In this document: one piece after another, positions 21,256 to 32,016 of the stretch
Position numbering within the stretch: the stretch's first letter is position 1
Layout: each line of letters begins with the position of its first letter
DNA from: an uncultured Clostridia bacterium
Lineage (GTDB): Bacteria > Bacillota > Clostridia > TANB77 > CAG-508
Assembly: GCA_947628815.1 (NCBI GenBank)
Contig: CANRBJ010000007.1
Coordinates: forward strand, 1-63,920
DNA: 63,920 nt
Direction: 5' to 3'
The notes under the pieces: model-generated
Seen by the model: only the letters and a program-made list of their open reading frames with translations
What the model was told of the DNA's origin: nothing
Databases searched by the model: none
Made by a program: the position numbers and the translations under genes

Positions 21256-21393
21256 GGTGTGAGTTTTCTTACATCTGTATGGAAAACACTCTCCACATAA
21301 ATACACTACTTATTGCTGCTTCGTTTCCGACCTGACAAGGTTCATAGCTTTTTATTGGAGATTGTTCTCCATACAAATGTAAGAACTCATACC
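21256..21393 (-). ncRNA. ffs: Signal recognition particle RNA
   Basis: The minus strand contains TTGTCAGGTCGGAAACGAAG followed by CAGCAA, the conserved SRP domain IV with its GGAA-type tetraloop region. Flanking sequences pair over more than 40 bases (GGTATGAGTTCTTACAT with ATGTAAGAAAACTCACACC, then GTATGGA with TCCATAC), giving a long rod and then a T run just before dnaX. This fits an RNA of about 138 bases. Confidence 0.9.
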
Positions 21394-21400
21394 ACTTGCA

Positions 21401-21429
21401 ATTATATACAATTTTTTGCGTTTTAGCAA
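21401..21429 (-). promoter_or_regulatory. Promoter of the SRP RNA (and possibly dnaX)
   Basis: On the minus strand, TTGCTA and TATAAT have a 17-base spacer. The expected start point, 6 to 9 bases on, matches the 5' end of the paired SRP RNA rod. Confidence 0.8.
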
Positions 21430-21448
21430 GGTATATTAAATAAGTTTT

Positions 21449-22178
21449 TTAATATCTTTTGAAAATTATGTCTTTACCATTAATTTGCCTATTTGTTGTT
21501 CCTTCTTGTAACAGGTCTCCTGCTGGCATTTCGATGGTTACATTAGCTTTGTATTTTTTTTCAGATTTTAATTCTACGCTAATATCGAAGGATACATTAA
21601 ATTTTATTTGTTCATTAGTAATTCCAATTTTTGAAAGTAGTGTACCGGTCATGTGTTATTTCGGTATCATCATTTGATGTATAGTTGCCTAAGTTTTCGT
21701 TTGTGTATCTTATTAATATAAGACCTCCTTGGTTTGCAATTTTTAAGTCTGCTAAGTCTGAGTTTTCATCTCCTATATATTCTAGTTTATTTTCTACTTT
21801 ATATTCTTCATTATTTTCGAAATTTACTGTTTCATCGTTTGGCCTATATATATTAATTTCTCCTTTTTGTGGCGCTTCTTGTATTTCAAAGTTATCTATT
21901 ACGATTTTATCTATAATTTCTTCTTGTTTGTAATTTTTGTTTTTAATAATATCTATATAAATATCATTATTTTGTACAAGATTTAAATCCCATCTATTTT
22001 GTGATTGTGTATTTTGTATTCCCCCGGCGTTACTAATTATCATTATTTTTGATACTTCAAATGGCATGTTTGTTTCGCCTTCTACATAATATTTTATTAT
22101 AATACTTACTACTGTAATTAGTATAATTGCTATGATGATAATTGCTGTATTTTTTTTAATAAAGTTTTTTATATCCAT
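21449..22178 (-). CDS. Membrane-anchored hypothetical protein, +1 recoded at CGGT
   Basis: The restored length is 242 residues. One membrane helix lies at about 10-30 (TAIIIIAIILITVVSIII), with an extracytoplasmic beta-rich domain after it. The upstream frame gives DDTEITHD, then CGG at 21645-21647. Skipping the C gives HD-G-TLLSKIGITNEQIKF and runs to 21449. The start is the ATG at 22178 behind GGAGAAAGGC. No known family was recognised, so the evidence for joining is the perfect fit to the CGGN rule and the continuous beta-domain composition. Confidence 0.8.
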
Positions 22179-22194
22179 GCCTTTCTCCTTTTTT

Positions 22195-22286
<92 letters not shown>

Positions 22287-22293
22287 ATATACT

Positions 22294-22751
22294 TTATTTT
22301 TTTAATTTTCGTAGTTCTCTAAAAAATTGTTTTAATAGTTCTTCACATTCTTTCTTAAGTATTCCTGTTTGTATTTCTACTTTATGATTGAATGTATAAT
22401 CTTCTAAAAGGTTAAAAACCGAACCACATGCTCCTGTTTTTTCATCCATTGTTCCTATATATACTTTTTTTATTCTAGATCCGGATTAATGCCCCCGCAC
22501 ACATTGGGCATGGTTCTAATGTAACATACATTTCGCAATCATTTAAACGCCAATTTTTAAGTTTTTTGCTTGCTTTCCCGAATTGCAATTATTTCTGCAT
22601 GTTTTGTTGTATCTTGTTTTTCTTCTTTTACATTATGTGCTCTTGCTATAATTTTTCCTTCTTTTACAATAACGGCACCAACTGGCACTTCTAGTTTTTC
22701 ATATGCTTTTTTTGCCTCTTTAAGTGCCTCTTTCATAAATTTTTCTTCCAT
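22294..22751 (-). CDS. tadA: tRNA-adenosine (A34) deaminase, +1 recoded at two CGGN sites
   Basis: The restored length is 151 residues. The first frame has the zinc motif HAEIIAI, then CGG (22578-22580, CGGG). Skipping the C gives [32 protein letters not shown], with the PCxxC zinc pair. A second CGG (22481-22483, CGGA) follows; skipping that C gives [21 protein letters not shown] and a normal C-terminus ending [10 protein letters not shown]. TadA makes inosine-34 in tRNA-Arg(ACG), which decodes CGU, CGC and CGA but not CGG. At the first site, removing an A instead would give IREAS, closer to relatives, so that site alone is ambiguous. The gene lies between tRNA-Arg(CCU) and tRNA-Ser. Confidence 0.92.
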
Positions 22752-22774
22752 ACATATACTACTTTCTTTTTTTA

Positions 22775-22851
<77 letters not shown>

Positions 22852-22983
22852 ATATTTTTTTCCCTTTTTATTTTACAATAATTAGAGACATTAATCAATA
22901 GATTAATGTTTATTTTCATGGTAATTTTTTGAATTATATTGTGAAATTTTGTAGAATGTGTTATTATTGATAATATTGGAGGG

Positions 22984-23661
22984 ATGTTGAACATGTACAA
23001 TAATTTGACACAATTTGAAATTCTTACATTACAGCAAGAAAATAATAATTTCGTTTTATCTATTATTGTCGCTATTATTACTTTTATTTCAGCTATAATA
23101 GTATATTGCGATTATAGAAATAGAAAAAATAAAGAAAGAGCTGAAAAATCTATACATATTGCAGAAGAATTTGCAAAAAATATAATCGGGCCTATCTCTG
23201 TTCTAGATGCTTTTTTTGAAACTTTTGAAATTGATAAAATTATCAAAAAAATCAATTTTTTAGATTTAGAGGATTTTGATAATGAAGAATTAAAATTTAT
23301 TTATACACAAGAAGACATTGACAAATATGTAGAAGTTATAAATACTAGTGACCCTAAAGGCAAGATTAGAACGCTAATTTGTAATACCTTAAATAAATTA
23401 GAATATATGTGTATGTATATTTCTACAGGTGTTGCCGACGAAAAATATATTTACAATTCTCTACATCAGCAATTTTTAAGTGCTATTGCTTTATTATATT
23501 TTGAAATATCTATTGCGAATATAGATGACAAAGATAAGTACTATACAAATATTATTCATGTATATAATTTATGGAAAAACAAATACATAAAAGCCACCAA
23601 AAAACAAAATAAATTCAAAGAGAAAATGAAAAGGAAACTGCTTCCCAACCATAAAATCTAA
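22984..23661 (+). CDS. Membrane-anchored hypothetical protein
   Basis: Encodes about 225 residues. GGAGGG lies just before the first ATG; the second ATG (22996) may be the true start. One membrane helix is at about 26-44 (FVLSIIVAIITFISAIIVY), followed by a charged helical cytosolic domain of 180 residues. The layout resembles DUF4760-type proteins, but I would not assign it. It forms a single-gene unit ending at a terminator. Confidence 0.7.
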   Translation: MLNMYNNLTQFEILTLQQENNNFVLSIIVAIITFISAIIVYCDYRNRKNKERAEKSIHIAEEFAKNIIGPISVLDAFFETFEIDKIIKKINFLDLEDFDNEELKFIYTQEDIDKYVEVINTSDPKGKIRTLICNTLNKLEYMCMYISTGVADEKYIYNSLHQQFLSAIALLYFEISIANIDDKDKYYTNIIHVYNLWKNKYIKATKKQNKFKEKMKRKLLPNHKI

Positions 23662-23663
23662 AT

Positions 23664-23702
23664 AATTAGCTGTCATAAAAACAGCTAATTATTTTTTTTA
23701 TT
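23664..23702. terminator. Terminator shared by convergent genes
   Basis: AATTAGCTGT pairs with ACAGCTAATT across CATAAAA, followed by a T-rich run on the plus strand. It lies between the 225-residue gene and the minus-strand 28-codon gene and could serve both. Confidence 0.75.
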
Positions 23703-23718
23703 TATAAATATGTCGATA

Positions 23719-23805
23719 TTAATTCTTTTTTTTATCTTCTTCATATTTTGCTAAAGCTTCTGGAGTTATCTCTAAATTTATTTTTTTCATCCAATCTGCA
23801 TACAT
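23719..23805 (-). CDS. 28-residue microprotein with its own promoter
   Basis: The small ORF reads MYADWMKKINLEIT, then PEALAKYEEDKKKN. AGGAGG lies 8 bases before the ATG. Upstream is a perfect TTGACA/TATAAT promoter (23846-23874) and downstream a terminator, so this is a complete transcription unit for one tiny protein. It is amphipathic and charged, with no membrane helix. The function is unknown. Confidence 0.75.
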   Translation of the reverse strand: MYADWMKKINLEITPEALAKYEEDKKKN

Positions 23806-23845
23806 AATAAATTCCTCCTAACAATAAATATATTATTGTATAAAT

Positions 23846-23874
23846 ATTATATTTTTAAAATTCAAATTTGTCAA
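23846..23874 (-). promoter_or_regulatory. Consensus promoter of the 28-residue microprotein
   Basis: On the minus strand, TTGACA and TATAAT have a 17-base spacer, about 40 bases before the ATG at 23805. Confidence 0.85.
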
Positions 23875-24043
23875 CTATTTTTTGAAAATTCAATTCATTT
23901 TTTCACTTTTAGTATACCATACTTTCTAAAAAATATCAAATTTTATCAAAATAAAATCAACTTAAATTTTTAGCTCTAATCCTATGATTATTTTATAATA
24001 CTTTTTATTTTTCTATTATATTTATGCTATTGCCATATCTTAA

Positions 24044-24072
24044 TTGAAATTTGTATAATTTTCTTGTATAAT
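24044..24072 (+). promoter_or_regulatory. Promoter of the ttcA-like gene
   Basis: TTGAAA and TATAAT with a 17-base spacer, 35 bases before the ATG at 24107. Confidence 0.75.
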
Positions 24073-24106
24073 ATTTATATATTTATTATATTTAGAGGAG
24101 TGTATT

Positions 24107-24826
24107 ATGCAGAAGATTTTAGGTTTTATGAGAAAAGCTATTGAGGATTATCATATGATAGATGATGGGGATAGGATTGCCGTTGCTTTGTCTGGCGGTA
24201 AGGATTCTATTAGTATGCTTATGGGGTTTAAAGGGTTACAGCGTTTTTATCCTAAAAAGTTTGATATAGTTGCAGTTAGTGTAAATCCTGGTTTTGAGTT
24301 TTTTAGCGAGGAGCTTTTGAAAAAACATTGTGATGATTTGGGGGTTCCTTTGTTTTTAGAAAGAACTCATATTAAGGAAATTGTATTTGATATTCGTAAT
24401 GAAAAAAATCCTTGTTCTTTATGTGCTAATTTGAGACGTGGTATTTTAAATAGTGTTTGTATTCGTGAAGGCTGTAATAAAATTGCTCTTGGTCATAATG
24501 AGGATGATGTTTTGGAAACGTTTATGCTTAATTTGCTATATACTGGTAGTATTTCTACTTTTGCACCTATTAGTTATATGGATCGTTCAAAGATTACTCT
24601 TATTCGTCCTCTTATTTATGCTCCTGAAAAGGAAATTCGTAAGTTTATTCGTAAGCACAATATTTCTATTATGCCTAAGGCTTGTCCTATGGATGGCTAT
24701 TCTAAGAGGGAGGATGTAAAGAAAATGATTAAAGATTTACAAATTGATATTCCCCATATTCGCGCTAATTTATATGGTGCTATTCGTAGAAATAATATTA
24801 AGGGCTGGAAAAACGAGACCAATTAA
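24107..24826 (+). CDS. TtcA-family tRNA sulfurtransferase-like ATPase
   Basis: Encodes 239 residues of the PP-loop ATPase superfamily. The ATP motif is ALSGGKDSISML near residue 28. A CxxC pair (NPCSLCANLRRG) near 105 and GHNEDDVLETFMLNL near 132 are characteristic of the TtcA/TtuA branch, which thiolates tRNA via an iron-sulfur cluster. A third conserved Cys occurs in MPKACPMDGY. In TtcA proper the product is 2-thiocytidine at position 32; the exact target here is not certain. A direct effect on decoding is possible because tRNA position 32 lies in the anticodon loop. Confidence 0.88.
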   Translation: MQKILGFMRKAIEDYHMIDDGDRIAVALSGGKDSISMLMGFKGLQRFYPKKFDIVAVSVNPGFEFFSEELLKKHCDDLGVPLFLERTHIKEIVFDIRNEKNPCSLCANLRRGILNSVCIREGCNKIALGHNEDDVLETFMLNLLYTGSISTFAPISYMDRSKITLIRPLIYAPEKEIRKFIRKHNISIMPKACPMDGYSKREDVKKMIKDLQIDIPHIRANLYGAIRRNNIKGWKNETN

Positions 24827-24854
24827 GGTCTCGCTTTACTTTACTAGAGTGTTT

Positions 24855-25079
24855 TTAATAGCTTAATACTGCTCTTACAAAAGACTCGGACACAATGTCC
24901 ATCTTGAGTCTTTTTGCAATTTTTAGCACGTTTTCATGCGTTAAGTCCTTACCTGGGAAGAAAAGATATATTTGTCCTCTCTTCCGTGTTAATTTGCATG
25001 GCTTACCATAGCTTTCTCTTATAACTGACAAGAGAAACCGCTCGGAGATTCTTTTTTCTTGAATTATCATTTTTGTCAT
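24855..25079 (-). CDS. Small basic hypothetical protein with two in-frame CGG codons
   Basis: Encodes 74 residues from the ATG at 25079 with AAGGAG 8 bases before it. It is basic, with no membrane segment and no recognised family. Codon use (GAG, CTC, TCC, AAG) is richer in G+C than in its neighbours. CGG occurs twice in frame (25038-25040 and 24984-24986), read as ERF and TRK. Obeying the +1 rule at either would truncate the protein. With the genes at 8173 and 46150 it forms a set of three foreign-looking exceptions. Confidence 0.65.
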   Translation of the reverse strand: MTKMIIQEKRISERFLLSVIRESYGKPCKLTRKRGQIYLFFPGKDLTHENVLKIAKRLKMDIVSESFVRAVLSY

Positions 25080-25178
25080 ATTAAACACTCCTTTTTATTT
25101 TGATAAAATAAATTATATACCATTTTACATAAAGTGTCAATATAAATTTTAAATTTCCTGCTTTTCATATTACAATAT

Positions 25179-26908
25179 TTATTGTACTTTTTCTATTACT
25201 GATTTTTTTAATTCTTCTAGTTCTTTCTCCGCCTGTTCTTTAGATGTTCCTTTTATTCCCATATAAAATTTTATTTTTGGTTCTGTTCCAGATGGTCTTG
25301 CACAACACCATGCATCGTTTTCTAGTTCATAGTATAAAACGTTAGATGTTGGTAAGTTAATTTTTGTTATTTTTTCTGTTTCTATATTTAAAGACTCACT
25401 TGTTTTATAGTCTTTTGCATTTATTACTTTGTATTTTCCAAATTGTTTTGGAGCATTTTTCCTTAAATTTTCCATTATATTTGCTATTTTTTCGGCTCCG
25501 TCTGCTCCTTCCATTGTAATTGATGTTAAACCTTCTTTGTAATATCCATATTTTTTATATATGTTTTCCATTTGGTCGCATAGTGTTAGCCCCTTTGATT
25601 TGTAGTATGCTGCTGCTTCACATAGCATCATAACTGCTGCAATTCCATCTTTATCTCTTGCATGTGTTCCTACTAAGCATCCGTAACTTTCCTCAAATCC
25701 AAATACATATTGTTTATCTCCTTTAGTTTCAAATTCTCTTATTTTTTCTCCTATGTATTTGAATCCTGTTAATACTTCTACTAGTTCTAAGTTGTATTCT
25801 TTTGCAATTGCATCTGCCATATTGGTAGATACGATTGTTTTTACAAATACTCCATTTTTTGGTATTATATTTCTTTGTTTTTGCATACTTAAAATGTATT
25901 CTGCAATTAACATTCCAGACATGTTTCCTGTGAATGGTTTATATTCTCCGGCTAAAAGAATCTTTTGCATATACTCCTAGTCTATCTGCATCTGGGTCTG
26001 TTGCTGTTATTATGTCTGCATCTACTTTTTTTGCTAGTTCTAATGCTAGTTTAAATGCTTTTTCATCTTCTGGGTTTGGATAGTCTACTGTTGGAAAGTT
26101 TCCGTCTGGCGCTTCTTGTTCTGGTACTATGTATACATTGTTAAATCCTAATTTGTTAAGTATTCTTTTTGTTGGTTTTGCTCCTGTTCCATGTAATGGG
26201 GTGTATACAATTTTTAAATCTTTTGCGATTTTTTGTATTATTTCTTTGTTGTATGATAATTTTTCTAATTCTTCCATATATGGAGCATCAATTTCTTCTA
26301 ATACTGTGTTATATAGTCCTTTTTCTATTGCTTCTTGCTTGTTGATTGTTTTTATTTCATTATAATCTTTTATATTTTTTACTTCGTTTATAATTTCTGT
26401 ATCTATTGGTGGTACTATTTGTGCACCATCTTCCCAATATACTTTGTAGCCGTTATATTTAGGTGGATTATGGCTTGCTGTTATCATAATTCCTGCTATA
26501 CATTTTAGTTTTCTTACTGCATATGATAGTTCTGGAACAGGTCTTAATTCTTCAAATATGTATGTTTTTATTCCGTTTGCATTTAATATTAGTGCTGTTT
26601 GTTCACTAAATTCTTTTGACATATTTCTAGAATCGTAGCTTATTACTACTCCTTTTTGTTGTCCATTCTTTTTTATGATATAATTTGCAAGACCTCCGAG
26701 TTGCTTTTCCTACTGTGTATTTATTCATTCTGTTTGTTCCTATTCCAATTATACCTCTTAATCCTCCTGTACCAAATTCTAGGTCTTTATAGAATCTATC
26801 TTCTATTTCTGCATTGTTATTTTTTATTGATTCTAATTCTTTTTTTGTGTCTTCATCAAATAAGGGGTTGTTTAACCATTCATTGTATTTTTTTAGGTAT
26901 TCTTCCAT
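25179..26908 (-). CDS. pgcA: Phosphoglucomutase/phosphomannomutase (PgcA-like), +1 recoded at two CGGA sites
   Basis: The restored length is 575 residues, normal for the long bacterial alpha-PGM. The first frame carries FGTGGLRGIIG and NRMNKYTVGKAT, then CGG (26696-26698). Skipping the C gives G-GLANYIIKKNGQQKG and on through the catalytic serine loop TASHNPPKYNGYK and the metal loop TDPDADRLGV. A second CGG (25948-25950) interrupts KDSFS; skipping its C gives G-EYKPFTGNMSG and then the sugar loop GFEESYGCLVG and phosphate loop RPSGTEPKIKFY. It interconverts glucose 1- and 6-phosphate. The next gene upstream makes nucleotide sugars. Confidence 0.95.
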
Positions 26909-26925
26909 ATATTCCTCCTTAAAAT

Positions 26926-28176
26926 TTATTTATTTCTATTTTTCATATAGTTTATATATAATTTACTTGCTGTTTCTGGGCTATCTACTCCTTCTGCATT
27001 TTTTACTGGTGCAAATTCTTCTTCTCTTTTAACTCTTAATATTGCCATATCGTTTAGTTTTTCAAATGCATCAAATATAAATGATTCGAACTTATATGCA
27101 TTTGGCTCTGTTGGAACTACTATTACACCACTTTTGTCTATATATTTTGCTTTTTTAAATGCACTATGATATGGTAACTTGTTTTTGGCTATTTCTTCTA
27201 GGGCTTTTCTATTGAATAGATTGCATAAGATATGTGATTCTCCATATAATAGTTCTCCCTTTTCATCTATTTTTTCTGCCATTTCTTCTGTTATTTCTGT
27301 ATATTCTATTACACTTGGTTTATCGTTCTTTTTACAAAATACTCCTACTTTTTCTTTTGGACCTGCTTTTACTACTGATTTTCCTGCTGCAAGACATTTA
27401 TTTTGTATTGCTATTCCTGTTAGTAATGGATCTACCATTTTTGCAAGTACATTATCTACTCCTGCAATAAATATCCACTCTATTCCTCTTTCTTTCATAT
27501 CTTGTAGTATTCCTTCTTTTCTCATAGCTTCAAATATTCCACCATGCCCATCTGCCGCTTCTTTTACCATTCCTTGTTCGTCTATTAAAATTTTTCCATT
27601 TGTATCTAACATCGGTAATTCATTTTGTACAAAGAATTTTACATTTTCTTTTCCCAATCCAAAGTAATTATGTCTTATAAAGAAGCTTTCTGTTTGCTGA
27701 TTGTTTTCTCTGCTTGTCATAATATACCATGGTATTAAAGCATTGTATTTTTGTCTTGCTTCTTGTATGGTTGCTGCAAGTAGTGTAAATAGTGGTTTCT
27801 TTTCTCCTACTTCTAATTCGAATGTTCCTTTTGGTCCATTATGACCAAGTCTAGTTCCTTGCCCTCCTGCCATTGTTACTACTGCATATTTTCCACTTTT
27901 TATTACATCTATTCCTTGTTTTTCATAGTTTTGTATATCTTCTTTATTTAATTTTTCTTTGTCTATATATGGTAATGGATCAATTTTACAGTTTGCAAAA
28001 CTTTTTGTTGTTTTTGTTTGATTGTATAGTTTTTCCATTTCTTCAAAATCAATATTAAAAATTTGATTTATTAGTTCTTCTTTTTGTTCTTCTATTAATT
28101 TATCATACCATATTAGTAGTTGCTCTTGTTTATATTTCTTTAGTATTTTTTTTGCTTCTTCATATTTTTCATTCAT
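26926..28176 (-). CDS. UDP-sugar pyrophosphorylase, UDPGP/UAP1 type
   Basis: Encodes 416 residues. The signature nucleotide loop is VVTMAGGQGTRLGHNGPKG near residue 100, with GVDNVLAKMVDP and PSVIEYTEI further on. This is the eukaryote-like UDPGP family, which makes UDP-GlcNAc or UDP-glucose from UTP and sugar 1-phosphate. The exact sugar is not determined. The gene lies just upstream of phosphoglucomutase on the same strand. It has a structured leader of about 155 bases. Confidence 0.88.
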   Translation of the reverse strand: MNEKYEEAKKILKKYKQEQLLIWYDKLIEEQKEELINQIFNIDFEEMEKLYNQTKTTKSFANCKIDPLPYIDKEKLNKEDIQNYEKQGIDVIKSGKYAVVTMAGGQGTRLGHNGPKGTFELEVGEKKPLFTLLAATIQEARQKYNALIPWYIMTSRENNQQTESFFIRHNYFGLGKENVKFFVQNELPMLDTNGKILIDEQGMVKEAADGHGGIFEAMRKEGILQDMKERGIEWIFIAGVDNVLAKMVDPLLTGIAIQNKCLAAGKSVVKAGPKEKVGVFCKKNDKPSVIEYTEITEEMAEKIDEKGELLYGESHILCNLFNRKALEEIAKNKLPYHSAFKKAKYIDKSGVIVVPTEPNAYKFESFIFDAFEKLNDMAILRVKREEEFAPVKNAEGVDSPETASKLYINYMKNRNK

Positions 28177-28365
28177 ATTTTCATACTCCCTTTCTTATTA
28201 TGTAGGAAATTTCATTAAAAATTTCCGAAATAACAAGGTTAAGTTTCCTTGTACTGTGCAGTTTGCAAAGCACCCATGTACATGTGGCGAAGCCACTTTT
28301 TTTATAGTATATAAAATTAATGCTATTTATGCTTATATATTATACCATAACACTAAATAAGTCAA
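28177..28365 (-). promoter_or_regulatory. Promoter and structured leader of the UDPGP gene
   Basis: The minus-strand promoter has an extended TGG-TATAAT at 28339-28344 and TTGACT 15 bases upstream. The transcript would then carry successive hairpins: GTGGC-TTC-GCCAC, TGCTTTGCA, ACAAGG/CCTTGT, and GGAAATTT/AAATTTCC. The AGGGAG ribosome site follows. No known riboswitch class was recognised. Confidence 0.55.
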
Positions 28366-28406
28366 TGATTATTTTCGCTAACAGTATTTTTGATTCTATA
28401 TAATTA

Positions 28407-28443
28407 ATGCTCTAGTAATTATACTATAATTACTAGAGCATTA
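28407..28443 (-). terminator. Hairpin after rpoC
   Basis: An almost perfect 18-base palindrome (AATGCTCTAGTAATTATA and its complement) lies 7 bases after the rpoC stop. The following sequence is AT-rich rather than a clean T run, so it may be a terminator or a 3'-end stabilising stem. Confidence 0.6.
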
Positions 28444-28449
28444 TACTTA

Positions 28450-31400
28450 TTATCCTACTATTGATACATCTACTTCTTCTCTTGGTTCTTCTTTTTCTAC
28501 TTCTGTGTTAATTTTTAAGTTTTTGTATACATTCATTCCTGTTCCTGCTGGTATTAGTTTTCCTATAATTACGTTTTCTTTTAGTCCTATTAATGGATCT
28601 ATTTTTCCCTTTATTGCCGCTTCTGTTAATACTCTTGTTGTTTCTTGGAATGATGCTGCAGATAGGAATGATTCTGTTGCAAGGGATGCTTTTGTTATTC
28701 CAAGTAATACTCGTTTTCCTTCTGCTGGTTGTTTTCCTTCTTTTATTGCTTGTTCGTTTTTGTCTTCAAATTCATACATATCTACTAATGAACCTGCAAA
28801 CATATCTGTGTCTTTATTATCTTCTACTCTTACTTTTTTTAGCATTTGTCTTCCAATAACTTCGATGTGTTTATCGTTTATATCAACACCTTGGTTTCTA
28901 TATACTTTTTGTACTTCTTGAATTAGGTATTCATATACTCCTTCTGGTCCTTTTATTACTAAGATTTCGTTTGGATTTACAGAGCCTTCTGTTATTTGTT
29001 CTCCTGCTTCTAGTTCATCACCATCTTTTACACGGAGTTTTGATCCAAATGGTATTGTGTATGTTTTTGAATCGTTTTTGCTTGTTACAGTTACCTCTTT
29101 TTTCTTTTTGTCGTCTGAAATTTTAACTTTTCCTGCTATTTCTGTTATTATTGCAAGTCCTTTTGGTTTTCTTGCTTCAAATAACTCTTCAACTCTAGGA
29201 AGACCTTGTGTAATATCTCCTCCTGCAACACCTCCTTGGTGGAAGGTTCTCATTGTAAGCTGTGTACCTGGCTCACCAATTGATTGTGCTGCAATTATTC
29301 CAACTGCTTCTCCTATGTTTACCTCTTCGCGTGTTGCAAGTCCCATACCGTAGCATTTTGCACATACTCCGTGTTTTGAGCGACAGCCTAATGCTGAACG
29401 TACTTTTACTTTTGTAATTCCTGCTGCTACTATTTTTTCTGCTAATGCTTCTGTAATCATAGTGTTTGTATCTACTATTATTTCTTTTGTTTCTGGGTCT
29501 ATAATATCTTCTAATGGATATCTTCCTTCTAGTCTTTCTTGTAGTTTTTCTATTACTTGATTTCCATCTTTTATGTCTTTTACTATAATTCCATCATGTG
29601 TTCCACAATCGTGTTCTCTTACTATTATGTCTTGTGAAACATCTACTAGTCTTCTTGTTAAGTATCCAGAGTCTGCGGTTCTAAGTGCTGTATCTGCAAG
29701 TCCTTTTCTTCCTCCATGGCTTGATACGAAGTATTCTAGTGGGTCTAGTCCTTCTCTAAATGATGAACGAATTGGTATTTCTACTGCTTTTCCTGATGTA
29801 TTTGCCATTAGTCCACGCATACCTGCTACTTGACGTAACTGATTCATGTTACCACGCGCTCCTGATTTAATCATCATATAGATTGGGTTTAGTTCATCAA
29901 AGTTTTCTTGCATTGCATCAGATACATCATTTGTTGCTTGTTCCCAAACTTTGATAACTGATTCATATCTTTCATTTTCTGTTATTAATCCACGTTTATA
30001 TTGTTTTGCTATATTTTCAACTTCTTGTTCTGCTTTATCTAATATTTCTTTCTTTGCTTCTGGTATTATAATGTCTTTTGTGCTAACTGTTATAGCACCT
30101 TTTGTAGAATATTTATATCCTGTTGATTTAATATAATCTAATAGTTCTGCTGTTCTTGAAAGTCCATGTACATTAATACATTTTGCAACAATTGTTCCTA
30201 AGTTTTTCTTTATAACTGGGAAGTTTATTTCTAGTTCAAATGCATTTTCTGGGTTTGATCTATCTACAAATCCTAAATCTTGTGGTATTCCTTGGTTATA
30301 TATAACACGCCCAACTGTTGTTTGTACTTTTTTAGATTTTATTTCTCCATCTATTTCTTTGAACATTTTAATATATACTTGTGCATGTAGTCCTACATCT
30401 CCATTTTCATATGCTATTATTGCCTCATCTACATCTTTAAAGTATGAACCTTCTCCAATTTCTCCATCTACTACCATTGTTAGATAGTAACTTCCAAGTA
30501 TCATATCTTGTGTTGGTACTGTTACTGGTTTACCATCTTGTGGTTTTAATAGGTTATTTGCTGATAACATTAGGTATCTTGCTTCTGCTTGTGCTTCTGG
30601 TGATAGTGGAACGTGTACTGCCATTTGGTCTCCATCGAAGTCGGCATTGAAGGCTGTACATACTAGTGGATGTAGTTTTATTGCTCTTCCTTCTACTAAT
30701 ACCGGCTCGAATGCTTGAATTCCAAGTCTATGTAATGTTGGTGCACGGTTTAACATAACTGGGTGATCTTTAATAACTTCTTCTAATATATCCCATACTT
30801 CTGGTCTTAGTTTTTCTACCATTCTTTTTGCATTTTTAATGTTATGTGCTATTCCTCTTCCTACTAGTTCTTTCATAACAAATGGTTTAAATAGTTCTAC
30901 TGCCATTTCCTTTGGTAGTCCACATTGATATATTTTTAGTTCAGGTCCTACTACTATAACTGAACGTCCAGAGTAGTCTACACGTTTTCCAAGTAGGTTT
31001 TGACGGAAACGTCCTTGTTTTCCCTTTAATAAATCTGATAGTGATTTTAATGGTCTATTTCCTGCTCCTGTAACAGGTCTTCCACGTCTTCCGTTATCTA
31101 TTAATGCATCTACAGATTCTTGTAACATTCTTTTTTCGTTTCTTACAATTATTTCTGGTGCTCCAAGTTCAAGTAGTCTTTTTAAACGGTTGTTTCTATT
31201 AATTACTCTTCTATATAAATCGTTTAAATCGCTTGTTGCAAATCTTCCACCATCTAATTGTACCATTGGTCTTAGTTCTGGTGGTATTACTGGTACTACG
31301 TTCATTACCATCCATTCTGGTTTGTTTCCAGATAGTCTAAATGATTCTACCGTATCTAATCTTTTAATTAGTTTTACTTTCTTTTGCTCACTCGCGCTTT

Positions 31401-31989
31401 CTAGTTCTTTTTTTAGTTTTGCAGCTAATTTTTCTACATCTACTTCTTTTAGTAGTTTTTCTATAGCTTCTGCTCCCATTTCTGCTTTGAAGCTTCCTTT
31501 TCCGTATTTTTCTATTGCTTCATGGTATTCTTTTTCTGTTAATACTTGACATTTTATTAATCCAGAGTTTCCTTTGTCTGTTACTATGTAAGATGCAAAA
31601 TATATTACTTTTTCTAAACTTCTTGGTGAAATGTCTAGTAATAGTGCTATTCTACTTGGTATGCCTTTAAAATACCAAATATGTGCAACTGGTGCTGCAA
31701 GTTCTATATGTCCCATTCTTTCTCTTCTTACTTTTGCTTTTGTTACTTCTACACCACATCTGTCACATACTATTCCTTTATAACGAACTCTTTTATATTT
31801 TCCACAGTGACATTCCCAGTCTTTTGTTGGTCCAAATATTCTTTCACAGAATAAACCATCTTTTTCTGGCTTTAGTGTACGATAATTGATGGTTTCTGGT
31901 TTTTTTACTTCACCTTTTGACCATTCTCTTATTTTTTCATCAGATGCAAGCCCTATTTTTAATTTATCAAATATTTCTAATTCGTCCAT
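28450..31989 (-). CDS. rpoC: RNA polymerase beta' subunit
   Basis: Encodes 1179 residues from the ATG at 31989, preceded by AAAGGGG. The N-terminal zinc site is [20 protein letters not shown]. The catalytic magnesium loop is [12 protein letters not shown] near residue 445. The second zinc site has CGTHDG and then [11 protein letters not shown]. All major regions of the Firmicutes form are present. No CGG codon was found in frame by eye. Confidence 0.98.
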   Translation of the reverse strand: MDELEIFDKLKIGLASDEKIREWSKGEVKKPETINYRTLKPEKDGLFCERIFGPTKDWECHCGKYKRVRYKGIVCDRCGVEVTKAKVRRERMGHIELAAPVAHIWYFKGIPSRIALLLDISPRSLEKVIYFASYIVTDKGNSGLIKCQVLTEKEYHEAIEKYGKGSFKAEMGAEAIEKLLKEVDVEKLAAKLKKELESASEQKKVKLIKRLDTVESFRLSGNKPEWMVMNVVPVIPPELRPMVQLDGGRFATSDLNDLYRRVINRNNRLKRLLELGAPEIIVRNEKRMLQESVDALIDNGRRGRPVTGAGNRPLKSLSDLLKGKQGRFRQNLLGKRVDYSGRSVIVVGPELKIYQCGLPKEMAVELFKPFVMKELVGRGIAHNIKNAKRMVEKLRPEVWDILEEVIKDHPVMLNRAPTLHRLGIQAFEPVLVEGRAIKLHPLVCTAFNADFDGDQMAVHVPLSPEAQAEARYLMLSANNLLKPQDGKPVTVPTQDMILGSYYLTMVVDGEIGEGSYFKDVDEAIIAYENGDVGLHAQVYIKMFKEIDGEIKSKKVQTTVGRVIYNQGIPQDLGFVDRSNPENAFELEINFPVIKKNLGTIVAKCINVHGLSRTAELLDYIKSTGYKYSTKGAITVSTKDIIIPEAKKEILDKAEQEVENIAKQYKRGLITENERYESVIKVWEQATNDVSDAMQENFDELNPIYMMIKSGARGNMNQLRQVAGMRGLMANTSGKAVEIPIRSSFREGLDPLEYFVSSHGGRKGLADTALRTADSGYLTRRLVDVSQDIIVREHDCGTHDGIIVKDIKDGNQVIEKLQERLEGRYPLEDIIDPETKEIIVDTNTMITEALAEKIVAAGITKVKVRSALGCRSKHGVCAKCYGMGLATREEVNIGEAVGIIAAQSIGEPGTQLTMRTFHQGGVAGGDITQGLPRVEELFEARKPKGLAIITEIAGKVKISDDKKKKEVTVTSKNDSKTYTIPFGSKLRVKDGDELEAGEQITEGSVNPNEILVIKGPEGVYEYLIQEVQKVYRNQGVDINDKHIEVIGRQMLKKVRVEDNKDTDMFAGSLVDMYEFEDKNEQAIKEGKQPAEGKRVLLGITKASLATESFLSAASFQETTRVLTEAAIKGKIDPLIGLKENVIIGKLIPAGTGMNVYKNLKINTEVEKEEPREEVDVSIVG

Positions 31990-32016
31990 TTTTGGCCCCT
32001 TTCCCAAATTTGAATT

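Noticed and set aside
21236..21296. Upstream extension of dnaX
   Set aside because: The extra codons lie in the SRP RNA 3' stem; the ATG at 21236 has its own ribosome site.
22578..22580. First tadA break as loss of frame by an extra A (IREAS)
   Set aside because: Not excluded. It gives a more typical residue pattern, but the CGGG explanation is kept because the second tadA site and fourteen others follow the same rule.
28177..28449. Known riboswitch class upstream of the UDPGP gene
   Set aside because: The hairpins do not match any consensus I could recognise.
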